Part shown: positions 37,079 to 45,575 of the stretch, one piece after another
Position numbering within the stretch: the first letter of the stretch is position 1
Layout: the number at the start of each line of letters is the position of its first letter
Source: an uncultured Lachnospiraceae bacterium
Lineage (GTDB): Bacteria > Bacillota > Clostridia > Lachnospirales > Lachnospiraceae
Assembly (NCBI GenBank): GCA_910589105.1
Contig: CAJUST010000002.1
Span: forward strand, 154,970-218,969
Length of the DNA: 64,000 nt
Direction of reading: 5' to 3'
Notes under the pieces: model-generated
Databases searched by the model: none
What the model was told of the DNA's origin: nothing
The model's input: only the letters and a program-made list of their open reading frames with translations
Made by a program: the position numbers and the translations under genes

Positions 37079-39310
37079 ATGGCGCTGTATGCCAGTGTAA
37101 TTATAGATATATCCCATGAAAAATTAGACCGCGCGTTCCAATACCGGATACCGGAAGAATTGAGCGGGCAGATTTACGCAGGCGTACAAGTTTCTGTTCC
37201 GTTTGGGAATGGAAACCATATCCGGCAGGGATTTGTGATAGAGGTGACGGACAAAGCGGAGTTTGACGAGAGGAAAATCAAAGCCGTCGCATCCGTCGTC
37301 AAAGACAGTATTGCGGTTGAAACGCAGCTCATCGCTTTGGCGCACTGGATGCGGAAAAATTATGGCGGCACAATGAATCAGGCGTTAAAAACGGTAATTC
37401 CGGTCCGGCAGAAAATAAAAGCCAGAGAAAAACGCATCCTCTGCCTGAATTTAGATGAGGAAAAGGCAAGGGAACAGCTTAGCGTCTTTCATAAAAAGCA
37501 TCATACGGCGAGGGCAAGGCTTTTAGAGGAGCTTTTACGCCACCCACAGCTTTCCTATGAAATTGTGATGCAAAAGCTGAATGTGACGGCGGCGGCCATA
37601 CGCGCTTTAGAAGAAAAAAAGATCATTACGGTTTTGCGTGAAATAGATTACCGTACCCCGACGGCAAAGTTAAAACAGGAAGAAAGCCAAATTACGTTAA
37701 ACGCCATGCAGAGGCAGGCGGCAGACGCTGTGCGCCAAAATTTGAGAAAAGGCATAAATAAAACGTATCTTTTGCATGGCGTGACCGGAAGTGGGAAAAC
37801 GGAAGTCTATATGGAACTGATTGCGGAAGTGATCCGTCAGGGCAGGCAGGCAATCGTTTTGATACCGGAAATCGCTTTAACGTACCAGACTGTGATGCGG
37901 TTTTATGCAAAATTTGGAGCGCGCGTTTCTATTATGAATTCCCGTCTGTCGAAAGGGGAGCGCTATGATCAGTTTCTCAGGGCGAAAAAAGGGGAAATTG
38001 ACATTATGATAGGTCCGCGTTCGGCATTGTTTACCCCTTTTTTGCGGTTAGGGCTGATTATTATAGATGAAGAACATGAAGGGACGTATAAGAGCGAATC
38101 CCTTCCGAAATATCATGCTAGGGAAACAGCGGTTGAGCGGGCGGCAATGGCGGGGGCTTCTGTCGTTTTGGGTTCTGCCACGCCTTCCGTTGACAGTTAT
38201 TATAAGGCAAAAAAAGGTGAGTACCAGTTGATAGAGCTGACTGGGCGCGCCGCATCCCAGCCGCTTCCGGTCTGTGATGTAGTCGATTTGCGGCAAGAGC
38301 TGCAAAGCGGCAACCGCTCAATTTTAAGCCGGAAACTTCAGGATTGCATGGAAGACTGTTTAGCGAAAAAACAGCAGATTATGCTGTTTTTAAACCGCAG
38401 GGGCCTGTCCGGCTTTGTCTCTTGCCGCGCATGTGGGCATGTGATGAAATGCCCGCATTGTGATGTGGCGTTAAGCCTGCATAAAAACGGGAGGCTGATG
38501 TGCCATTATTGCGGATATGGGGAGACGGCCCCGTCTGTGTGCCCAAACTGCGCATCCCGTTATATCAGCGGCTTTAAAGCTGGAACGCAGAAGATAGAAG
38601 AAGTAGTCAAACAGCGGTTTCCAATGGCGCGCACCCTCCGCATGGATTTTGACACGACAAGGGGCAAAGACAGTTATGAACAGATTTTATCGGCTTTTTG
38701 GGGGCAGGAAGCGGATATTTTAATCGGCACGCAGATGATTGTCAAGGGGCATGACTTTCCAAACGTGACGTTAGTCGGCATCCTTGCGGCGGATATGTCG
38801 ATGTATGCGGCAGATTACAGGGCGTGTGAGCGTACATTTGAGCTTTTAACTCAGGCGGCGGGAAGGGCCGGACGGGGGACAAAAACCGGAGAAGTGATTA
38901 TACAGACGTACAATCCCGATCATTACAGTATTCAGACGGCGAAAAATCAGGATTATAAAGCGTTTTATCGGGAAGAAATCTCTATTAGGAAATTAATGGG
39001 CTATCCTCCGGTTTCAAACCTGCTTTTGGTCTTGTTTACCGCAAAAGAGGAGAAAGCGGCAGAGTGGGCGGCGGCGTACCTTGCGGCGTTGATTCGGAAG
39101 GCAAAGGTAGAAGGCTTAAAAATGATAGGCCCGGCCAGCGCTTCCATTGGAAAAGTAAATGATATTTACCGCAGAGTGATTTACTTAAAACATGGCGAAT
39201 ATGGAAAGCTTGTAGAGCTAAAAGACAGGCTGGAGTTATTTTTAAAGGACAGGGCGGATTTTAAGCGGATTTATATTTCATTCGATTTTAATCCGATGAA
39301 CAGTGTATAA
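37079..39310 (+). CDS. priA: Primosomal protein N' (replication restart helicase)
   Basis: A 743-residue superfamily 2 helicase that reloads the replisome at stalled forks. The N-terminal 3'-DNA-binding domain (about 1-105) is followed by the motor: LLHGVTGSGKTEVYMELI (Walker A), LIIIDEEHEGTYKSE (DEEH box), GSATPSVDS and QAAGRAGRG. Between the motor lobes lie the paired zinc-binding motifs CRACGHVMKCPHCD and CHYCGYGETAPSVCPNC. All conserved elements are intact and length is normal. ATG 37079 overlaps nothing; a tgatag precedes it and the ribosome site is ggcagg. def follows by 30 bases. Confidence 0.95.
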   Translation: MALYASVIIDISHEKLDRAFQYRIPEELSGQIYAGVQVSVPFGNGNHIRQGFVIEVTDKAEFDERKIKAVASVVKDSIAVETQLIALAHWMRKNYGGTMNQALKTVIPVRQKIKAREKRILCLNLDEEKAREQLSVFHKKHHTARARLLEELLRHPQLSYEIVMQKLNVTAAAIRALEEKKIITVLREIDYRTPTAKLKQEESQITLNAMQRQAADAVRQNLRKGINKTYLLHGVTGSGKTEVYMELIAEVIRQGRQAIVLIPEIALTYQTVMRFYAKFGARVSIMNSRLSKGERYDQFLRAKKGEIDIMIGPRSALFTPFLRLGLIIIDEEHEGTYKSESLPKYHARETAVERAAMAGASVVLGSATPSVDSYYKAKKGEYQLIELTGRAASQPLPVCDVVDLRQELQSGNRSILSRKLQDCMEDCLAKKQQIMLFLNRRGLSGFVSCRACGHVMKCPHCDVALSLHKNGRLMCHYCGYGETAPSVCPNCASRYISGFKAGTQKIEEVVKQRFPMARTLRMDFDTTRGKDSYEQILSAFWGQEADILIGTQMIVKGHDFPNVTLVGILAADMSMYAADYRACERTFELLTQAAGRAGRGTKTGEVIIQTYNPDHYSIQTAKNQDYKAFYREEISIRKLMGYPPVSNLLLVLFTAKEEKAAEWAAAYLAALIRKAKVEGLKMIGPASASIGKVNDIYRRVIYLKHGEYGKLVELKDRLELFLKDRADFKRIYISFDFNPMNSV

Positions 39311-39340
39311 CGAAAAAAGAGAACGAACAAGGAGGACATT

Positions 39341-39808
39341 ATGGCGCTTCGGACGATAAGGATGCATGGAGACCCGGTATTGGGCAAAGTGTGCAGGGAG
39401 GTTATGGAAATTACGCCAAAAGTGAAAATGCTAATTGAAGATATGCTTGATACGATGTATGAAGCGCAGGGAGTGGGGCTTGCGGCGCCACAAGTTGGGA
39501 TTTTAAAACGGATTGTGACGATTGACATTGGCGACGGCCCGATAGTCATGATAAATCCGATGATTTTAAAGTCGGACGGAGAGCAGACGGGAGGAGAAGG
39601 ATGCCTTAGCCTGCCGGGGAAAGCCGGAAAGGTGACGCGTCCCAATCATGTAGTGGCAAAAGCCTATGATATAAATATGGAAGAATTTGAAATTGAGGGG
39701 ACGGAACTTTTAGCAAGGGCAATCTGCCATGAAATTGACCACCTCGAAGGCCATATGTATACGGAATTTGTAGAAGGCGACATTTACGATGTAGAGGAGG
39801 AGGAATGA
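39341..39808 (+). CDS. def: Peptide deformylase
   Basis: A 155-residue metalloenzyme removing the formyl group from nascent proteins. Its three motifs are intact: GVGLAAPQVG, EGCLS with the metal-binding Cys, and HEIDHLEGH with the two His ligands and catalytic Glu. A short form typical of Firmicutes type 1. ATG 39341 follows aaggagg. Its stop shares four bases (ATGA) with the start of fmt, the enzyme that adds the formyl group, so the pair is translationally coupled. Confidence 0.96.
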   Translation: MALRTIRMHGDPVLGKVCREVMEITPKVKMLIEDMLDTMYEAQGVGLAAPQVGILKRIVTIDIGDGPIVMINPMILKSDGEQTGGEGCLSLPGKAGKVTRPNHVVAKAYDINMEEFEIEGTELLARAICHEIDHLEGHMYTEFVEGDIYDVEEEE

Positions 39809-40740
39809 GTTTGCGTGTAGTTTTTATGGGGACGCCGGACTTTGCGGTCGGGACGTTGATGGAACTCCTTGCGGCAGGGCATGAGGTGGCTCTTGTCGTG
39901 ACACAGCCGGATAAGCCGAAAGGAAGGGGAAAAGCCGTAGGCTATTCTCCGGTAAAAGAGTGCGCGTTATCGCATGGGATAGAAGTTTACCAGCCAAAGA
40001 AAATCCGCGAAGCGGATTGCATTGCGTATATAAAGAGCATTTCTCCGGATATTATTGTAGTGGCGGCGTTTGGACAGATTCTTCCGGCAGAGCTTTTAAA
40101 TCTGCCAAGATTTGGCTGTGTGAATGTGCATGCATCGCTTCTGCCGAAATACCGCGGCGCGGCGCCGATCCAATGGGCAATAATCAATGGGGACGCCGTG
40201 GCGGGCGTAACGACAATGCGCATGGATGCGGGGCTTGATACTGGGGATATGATTGAAAAATCTATCCTGACGCTTGCGGAAGATGAGACAGGCGGGAGTT
40301 TGTTTGAGCGGCTGGCAAAGGAAGGCGCAAAGCTTTGCGCGCATACGATTCAGGAAATTGAAAATGGAACGGCGGTTTATACAAAGCAGGACGAATCGGA
40401 AGCGACGCATGTAGGAATGATTTCAAAGCAGATGGGAAATATTGATTGGGAGATGCCTGCGGCGCAGATTGAGCGTCTCATACGGGGCCTAAACCCTTGG
40501 CCAAGCGCATATACGAAATTAGACGGAAAAACGTTGAAAATCTGGCGCGCGAAAGTAGAAAGCGGCGGAGATAAAAGGGATGCTGGGAAAGTAATTTCTG
40601 TTGGGAAAAAAGAGCTCAAGGCGCAGACTGGCGATGGAATCCTCTCTTTGCTGGAAGTGCAGCTTGAAGGAAGGAAACGTATGGAAATTGAAGCGTTTTT
40701 GCGTGGATATGAGGTGGCGGAAGGAACAGTGTTTTCATAG
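39805..40740 (+). CDS. fmt: Methionyl-tRNA formyltransferase
   Basis: A 311-residue enzyme that formylates initiator Met-tRNA using 10-formyltetrahydrofolate. The N-terminal Rossmann part has VVFMGTPDFAVGTL, the catalytic Asn-His-Asp set is in VNVHASLLPKYRGAAPIQWAI and DAGLDTGDM, and the C-terminal OB-like tRNA-binding domain starts around residue 205 with WEMPAAQIERLIRGLNPWPSAYT. ATG 39805 overlaps the def stop. The metallopeptidase gene follows after 66 bases. Confidence 0.95.
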   Translation: MSLRVVFMGTPDFAVGTLMELLAAGHEVALVVTQPDKPKGRGKAVGYSPVKECALSHGIEVYQPKKIREADCIAYIKSISPDIIVVAAFGQILPAELLNLPRFGCVNVHASLLPKYRGAAPIQWAIINGDAVAGVTTMRMDAGLDTGDMIEKSILTLAEDETGGSLFERLAKEGAKLCAHTIQEIENGTAVYTKQDESEATHVGMISKQMGNIDWEMPAAQIERLIRGLNPWPSAYTKLDGKTLKIWRAKVESGGDKRDAGKVISVGKKELKAQTGDGILSLLEVQLEGRKRMEIEAFLRGYEVAEGTVFS

Positions 40741-40806
40741 TTCCTATATCGGGCATGAAACGTTTTTTTATAAGGGTAGAAAGATAGAGAAATGGAGGCT
40801 GATATT

Positions 40807-41517
40807 ATGAGATATGGTTATTATGGCGGGTGGGATTCCACATATTTTCTGGTTGTCATTGGGGCGGTTATCTGCCTGATTGCTTCAGCGAGGGTAAAGA
40901 GTACGTTCCATAAATATTCCGGCAGACGAAACGCCAGCAATTTAACAGGGGCTCAGGCGGCGGAACGCGTGCTTTACCGGGCGGGGATTTTTGACGTTTC
41001 AATCCGTCATGTCTCCGGAAATCTGACGGATCATTACGATCCAAGGAATAAGACCTTGAATTTATCAGACAGTGTGTATGGTTCGGCTTCCGTTGCGGCA
41101 GTAGGCGTAGCGGCGCATGAGTGCGGACATGCGATCCAGCATCAGCAAAAATACGCTCCTTTGACCTTGCGGAGCGCGATTGTGCCGGTTGCGAATTTAG
41201 GATCTACTTTGGCATGGCCCCTTATTGTGTTAGGGCTTTTGTTTTCAAGCAGTACAGGATCGCTTTTGTTGAATCTTGGGATTCTTTGCTTTTCTTTTGC
41301 AGTGCTTTTTCAGCTTGTCACGCTTCCGGTGGAATTTAACGCTTCCAGAAGGGCGCTAGCAATTTTAGAGGATACCGGGATTTTAAATTCGAGTGAGCTT
41401 CCAATGACGCGAAAAGTGCTTCGGGCGGCGGCTTTGACTTATGTAGCGGGCGCGGCGGCTTCGATTTTGCAGTTAATCCGTTTGTTGATTTTATCAGGAG
41501 GAAGAAATGACGACTGA
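40807..41517 (+). CDS. Membrane zinc metallopeptidase, YugP family
   Basis: A 236-residue membrane protein with the zinc peptidase motif HECGHAIQH in the middle, an N-terminal membrane segment (about residues 12-30) and two or three more between 115 and 170 and at the C-terminus. NLSDSVYGSASVAAVGVAAHE and LPVEFNASRRALAIL are family blocks; the Glu of EFNASRR is the likely third metal ligand. The YugP family is widely placed between fmt and rsmB in Firmicutes, yet its substrate is not known. ATG 40807 follows ggagg at eight bases; an earlier ATG at 40792 has none. It overlaps rsmB by 11 bases. Confidence 0.9.
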   Translation: MRYGYYGGWDSTYFLVVIGAVICLIASARVKSTFHKYSGRRNASNLTGAQAAERVLYRAGIFDVSIRHVSGNLTDHYDPRNKTLNLSDSVYGSASVAAVGVAAHECGHAIQHQQKYAPLTLRSAIVPVANLGSTLAWPLIVLGLLFSSSTGSLLLNLGILCFSFAVLFQLVTLPVEFNASRRALAILEDTGILNSSELPMTRKVLRAAALTYVAGAAASILQLIRLLILSGGRNDD

Positions 41518-42832
41518 GGCGGTTTCTGTCCGGGCAATTTCATTAGAGCTTTTGCTTTCCATTCTAAAAGAGGGAGAGTACAGCCATCTTGAGCTCTCTG
41601 CCGCATTGGAGAAATACCAATATCTTTCCAAACAGGAAAGGGGGTTTCTAACGCGTCTGACGCAAGGCGTATTGGAACGGCAGATTGAATTGGATTATAT
41701 CCTAAACCAGTTTTCCAATACCAAAACGAATAAAATGAAGCCTGTGATCCGCTGTATTTTGCAGATGGGCGTGTATCAGTTAAAGTATATGGATTCCGTT
41801 CCGCCGTCTGCCGCCTGTAATGAGGCGGTGCGGCTGACGGCTAAAAAAGGATTTTCACAGCTTAAGGGGTTTGTCAACGGAGTGTTGCGCAATATCAGCC
41901 GGAACTTAGATAAAATTGTGTATCCCGATGAAAACAAATCGCCGATCCTTGCCGCTTCCGTCCGTTATTCCATTCCAGAGTGGATGCTTTTGCAGTGGAG
42001 CCGGGATTATGGGGAGCAGAAAGCCAAATCGGTAGCGGCGGCGTTTTTGAAAAAAGAAAGGACATGCGTCCGCGTCAACCGAATGAAAACAACGCCGGAA
42101 GCATTGATTCAGGCGTTAAAACGTCAGGGGATCGCCGCTGAACGCGTCGTGTTTTCAGAGTTTCCGAAGCTTGATTATGCGCTTTATCTTTCCGGTTATG
42201 ACTATCTTGCCAAAATACCGGAATTTGCAGACGGGCAGTTTACCGTCCAAGATCTAAGCTCCATGCTTGTCACGCATATTGCGGCTCCAAAAAAAGGAGA
42301 TTACGTCATAGACGTTTGCGGCGCGCCCGGCGGAAAAAGCCTTCATGCGGCGGAGCTTCTTTTGGGAGAAGGGTTTGTGGAAGCAAGGGATTTGACGGAT
42401 TATAAAGTAAGCCTTATCGAAGAAAACATAAAAAGGAGCGGTTTAAAACAGATTTGCGCCCGCCGGATCGACGCCAAAATCCTTGATAAAGACTCCGTCG
42501 AAAAGGCAGATCTTGTCCTTGCGGATTTGCCTTGTTCTGGTCTTGGCACATTACGCAAAAAACCGGAAATCCGTTACCGCATAACAAAAGAAGATGAAGT
42601 AAGCCTTGTAAAATTGCAGCGGGAGATTCTTTCCGTCGTTTGGCAGTATGTGAAGCCAAACGGGTTTTTGATGTATTCTACATGTACCATGGACCGTATG
42701 GAAAACGAAGAAAATACAGCATGGTTTTTAAAACAAAATCCACAGTTTTCCCTTGTGTATGAACGGCAGTTTTTTCCGGACGAGGGAGAAATGGACGGGT
42801 TTTATATGGCGTGTTTTAAGCGGACAGGCTAG
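41507..42832 (+). CDS. rsmB: 16S rRNA (cytosine-967-C5)-methyltransferase
   Basis: A 441-residue S-adenosylmethionine-dependent enzyme that methylates C967 of 16S rRNA. The N-terminal ~140 residues are a NusB-like RNA-binding domain (ERGFLTRLTQGVLERQIELDYIL in part). The catalytic domain has VIDVCGAPGGKSLHAAELL (motif I), LVLADLPCSGLGTLRKKPEIRYR with the base-flipping Cys, and YSTCTMDRMENEE with the second, nucleophilic Cys. Length and order are normal. ATG 41507 lies within the end of the peptidase gene. rlmN follows after 43 bases. Confidence 0.94.
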   Translation: MTTEAVSVRAISLELLLSILKEGEYSHLELSAALEKYQYLSKQERGFLTRLTQGVLERQIELDYILNQFSNTKTNKMKPVIRCILQMGVYQLKYMDSVPPSAACNEAVRLTAKKGFSQLKGFVNGVLRNISRNLDKIVYPDENKSPILAASVRYSIPEWMLLQWSRDYGEQKAKSVAAAFLKKERTCVRVNRMKTTPEALIQALKRQGIAAERVVFSEFPKLDYALYLSGYDYLAKIPEFADGQFTVQDLSSMLVTHIAAPKKGDYVIDVCGAPGGKSLHAAELLLGEGFVEARDLTDYKVSLIEENIKRSGLKQICARRIDAKILDKDSVEKADLVLADLPCSGLGTLRKKPEIRYRITKEDEVSLVKLQREILSVVWQYVKPNGFLMYSTCTMDRMENEENTAWFLKQNPQFSLVYERQFFPDEGEMDGFYMACFKRTG

Positions 42833-42875
42833 TTTATAGAATTGCTAGAAAAAATAGAGAAGAATAGAGGAAATT

Positions 42876-43919
42876 ATGATAGAAAAACCAGAAATCAAAT
42901 CCATGAATCTGACAGAGCTGACGGAGTTTGTCGTGGGATTGGGAGAAAAACCATTTCGGGCAAAACAGATTTATCAATGGATGCATCAGAAATTAGTGGA
43001 ATCCATTGATGAAATGACGAATTTGTCCATTGGTTTCCGTGAGACTTTAAAACAGGAATGCGTTTATACCGTTTTAAAACAGGCAGATGCACAGACTTCG
43101 GCGTTAGATGGCACGAAAAAATATTTGTTTTTATTAGAAGATGGAAATGTTGTGGAAAGCGTCCTTATGCGTTATAAATATGGAAATTCCGTCTGCATTT
43201 CTTCACAGGCGGGATGCCGCATGGGCTGTAAATTCTGCGCTTCCGCGATTGGCGGTTTGAAAAGGAACCTTCTGCCTTCTGAAATGTTAGAGCAGGTTTA
43301 CCGGATACAAAAAGAAACGGGGGAACGCGTTTCTAATGTTGTCGTAATGGGAACGGGGGAGCCGCTTGACAATTATGACAATCTGCTGCGGTTTCTTACC
43401 TTAATCAGTGATGAACGTGGGTTAAATATCGGACAGAGAAATCTAACTGTATCCACCTGCGGAATTGCGCCGAATATACATAAACTGGCGGAGGAAAAAT
43501 TACAGATTACGCTTGCATTGTCGCTTCACGCATCTTCTCAGGCAAAGCGAAAAGAGCTTATGCCCATTGCGGCAGAGTATGACATTTATGAGGTGATCGG
43601 GGCATGCCAAAGCTATTTTGAGCAGACGGGACGGCGGATTACGTTTGAATACAGTTTGGCGGCGGGAGTAAATGACACGCAAGAAGACGCAAATGATCTT
43701 GCAGAATTAATTTCCGGCATGAACTGCCATGTCAATCTGATTCCGATGAATCCGGTAAGGGAACGTGACTATACGGCGACGGATCAGGCTTCGGCAAATG
43801 CGTTCCGGCAGAAGTTGGAGCAAAAGGGGATAACGGTGACAGTCCGAAGGGAACTGGGCAGGGATATTGACGCGGCGTGTGGGCAGTTAAGGAGAAGGCA
43901 TTTGGGAAATGAAGGATAA
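42876..43919 (+). CDS. rlmN: 23S rRNA (adenine-2503-C2)-methyltransferase, also tRNA A37
   Basis: A 347-residue radical-SAM enzyme methylating C2 of A2503 in 23S rRNA. The CxxxCxxC cluster motif is QAGCRMGCKFCASAIGG; VSNVVVMGTGEPLDN and LALSLHASSQAKRKELMPI are family signatures. The C-terminal catalytic Cys is in DIDAACGQLR. ATG 42876 follows agaggaaatt. Its stop codon overlaps the start of a broken cytosine methyltransferase gene (ATGAAGGATAA). In most related genomes rlmN is followed by a PP2C phosphatase and a PASTA kinase; here that order is broken. Confidence 0.95.
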   Translation: MIEKPEIKSMNLTELTEFVVGLGEKPFRAKQIYQWMHQKLVESIDEMTNLSIGFRETLKQECVYTVLKQADAQTSALDGTKKYLFLLEDGNVVESVLMRYKYGNSVCISSQAGCRMGCKFCASAIGGLKRNLLPSEMLEQVYRIQKETGERVSNVVVMGTGEPLDNYDNLLRFLTLISDERGLNIGQRNLTVSTCGIAPNIHKLAEEKLQITLALSLHASSQAKRKELMPIAAEYDIYEVIGACQSYFEQTGRRITFEYSLAAGVNDTQEDANDLAELISGMNCHVNLIPMNPVRERDYTATDQASANAFRQKLEQKGITVTVRRELGRDIDAACGQLRRRHLGNEG

Positions 43920-44150
43920 AATCCGGTTTATTGATTTATTTTGCGGGATCGGCGGATTCCAGTATATAATTATCTTCTGGTAGACGGAGAACGGCGGCTT
44001 ACCCCAAGAGAAATGCCGCGTCTTCAGGGATTTCCAGATGAGTTTTAGATTGTAGTGTCGGATACCCAGATAAGCAGGCAGGCGGGATGCGCCATTCCGG
44101 TCAGTATGTTTGCGAAGGTGATCGAAACATTTATTCCATTAGGTTTTTAA
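43909..44150 (+). pseudogene. Remnant of a DNA (cytosine-5) methyltransferase, internally deleted
   Basis: The first codons from ATG 43909 spell the methyltransferase motif I, KIRFIDLFCGIGGF, and stop at 43983. After a junction near 43960 the extreme C-terminus of the same family appears in another register: LLVDGERRLTPREMPRLQGFPDEF, then a stop at the place of a lysine or similar codon, then IVVSDTQISRQAGCAIPVSMFAKVIE to 44150, with the invariant Asn of QAGN replaced by Cys. The whole catalytic core (PCQ loop, ENV, target recognition) is missing, about 250-300 codons. So the gene is dead. The mismatch endonuclease gene vsr, its usual partner, follows 16 bases on. Confidence 0.88.
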
Positions 44151-44165
44151 GGGCGGGGCAGGAGA

Positions 44166-44633
44166 ATGGCAAGGGAGAAAGAAGTCGTTACGAAAACGAT
44201 GAAGCGCGTGAAAAGCAAAGACACTTCGATTGAATTGAAGTTAAGGAAAGCTTTGTGGGAAAAAGGATACCGTTACCGGAAGAATTATGCGGCATTGCCC
44301 GGAAAGCCGGATATTGTTTTGACAAAATACAAAATAGCAATTTTCTGTGACAGTGAATTTTTTCACGGCAAAGACTGGGAGAAACTAAAACTTCAGCTTC
44401 AAAGAGGAAATCATGCGGAGTATTGGATTAAAAAAATTGAAAGAAACCGCCAAAGGGACAGGGAACACGAGAAAAAACTTCTATTTCTGGGCTTTCATGT
44501 ACTGCGGTTTTGGGGAAAGGATATTTTAAGAGACGTAGATGAGTGCGTCAAAGTAATTGAGGAATTGATTTTTGACCTCAATACAAATTCTGTCAATATA
44601 GATTATGACGGGAATGCCTGTGATATACATTAG
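44166..44633 (+). CDS. vsr: Vsr-family very short patch repair endonuclease (divergent)
   Basis: A 155-residue protein related to the T:G mismatch nicking enzyme that repairs deaminated 5-methylcytosine. Conserved elements: TKTMKRVKSKDTSIELKLRKALW, YRKNYAALPGKPDIVL with the catalytic Asp, and IAIFCDSEFFHGKDWE, where E. coli Vsr has an FTHGCFWH segment, so its His64 position reads Asp; EYWIKKIERNRQRD and FHVLRFWGKDI complete the fold. The zinc-binding Cys residues of the E. coli protein are missing. This variant is known in other Firmicutes. ATG 44166 follows aggaga. Since the partner methyltransferase is a pseudogene, the gene may be on its way out. Confidence 0.85.
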   Translation: MAREKEVVTKTMKRVKSKDTSIELKLRKALWEKGYRYRKNYAALPGKPDIVLTKYKIAIFCDSEFFHGKDWEKLKLQLQRGNHAEYWIKKIERNRQRDREHEKKLLFLGFHVLRFWGKDILRDVDECVKVIEELIFDLNTNSVNIDYDGNACDIH

Positions 44634-44834
44634 ATTCCTATTTGAACCAGCTATGTGGTTATTCTGCAAAGGCGGCTCAAATGGGAATTTTTTTATAGAT
44701 TCGTTTGATGTGGGATTTATTAATAAAAGATTAAGAAAAGCAGTTGATTTGGGAAAGCCAGTTGATTATTTAGAAATCTTCCTTTACCATATGAAGTATA
44801 GAATGCAGTTGAAAAGACAGGGAGGAGGAACTGT

Positions 44835-45575
44835 GTGGAAGCATTGATTGAAGTAAAGAATCTAATGAAGATATACAATCCGGGGGAAAATGAAGTGCGG
44901 GCGCTAAATGATGTTTCGCTTCGCATTGAGCGGGGGGAATTTGTTGCGATTATCGGGCAGTCAGGTTCTGGGAAATCTACGTTTATGAATATGTTAGGCT
45001 GTCTTGACGCGCCAACGTCTGGAAGTTATTTTTTAAATGGAAAAGACGTAGCGGGACTGTCAGACGATGAGCTTTCAGAAATCCGCAATCAGGAAATCGG
45101 CTTTATTTTTCAGGGATTTAACCTAATCCCCAATTTGACGGCGTTAGAAAACGTGGAATTGCCCTTAATTTACCGGAATGTCCCAGCGGCAAAGCGCCAT
45201 GAGCTTTCCGTGAGTTCTTTAGAGAAAGTAGGGCTTTCAAACCGAATGGAGCATAAGCCTTCGGAAATGTCAGGCGGCCAGCAGCAGAGAGTGGCAATTG
45301 CAAGGGCATTAGCGGCGGCTCCTCCGGTTATTTTGGCAGACGAGCCGACGGGAAACCTTGACAGCGCATCGAGCAAAGAAATTATGCGGATTTTAAAAGA
45401 TCTGCATAAGGAGGGACACACTGTGATTTTAATTACGCATGACGATCAAATTGCCGCAAGCGCAAAACGCGTAATTCGGGTTATGGACGGGAAAATTGTC
45501 TCGGACACAAGTTGTCAGGAAACGGAAAATGGGAAAAAGAAGGAGCAGGACGATGTTAAAAAAGAAAAAAATTAA
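44835..45575 (+). CDS. ABC transporter ATP-binding protein, MacB/LolD type
   Basis: A 246-residue ATPase subunit of a type VII (MacB-like) ABC exporter. Walker [11 protein letters not shown]-loop [22 protein letters not shown], signature [15 protein letters not shown], Walker [17 protein letters not shown] and the H-loop ILITHDDQ are all intact. The start is GTG 44835, seven bases after ggaggagg. The adaptor gene begins inside its last codons (22-base overlap), and the permease follows, so the three form one operon for a tripartite-like export pump, as in Gram-positive MacAB-type systems for peptides or antibiotics. Confidence 0.92.
   Translation: MEALIEVKNLMKIYNPGENEVRALNDVSLRIERGEFVAIIGQSGSGKSTFMNMLGCLDAPTSGSYFLNGKDVAGLSDDELSEIRNQEIGFIFQGFNLIPNLTALENVELPLIYRNVPAAKRHELSVSSLEKVGLSNRMEHKPSEMSGGQQQRVAIARALAAAPPVILADEPTGNLDSASSKEIMRILKDLHKEGHTVILITHDDQIAASAKRVIRVMDGKIVSDTSCQETENGKKKEQDDVKKEKN

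Noticed and set aside
44605-44847. An 80-codon frame spanning the vsr end and the ABC ATPase start
   Set aside because: No ribosome site, no recognisable motif, and it overlaps genes at both ends. It may be random or a relic of the replaced operon tail.
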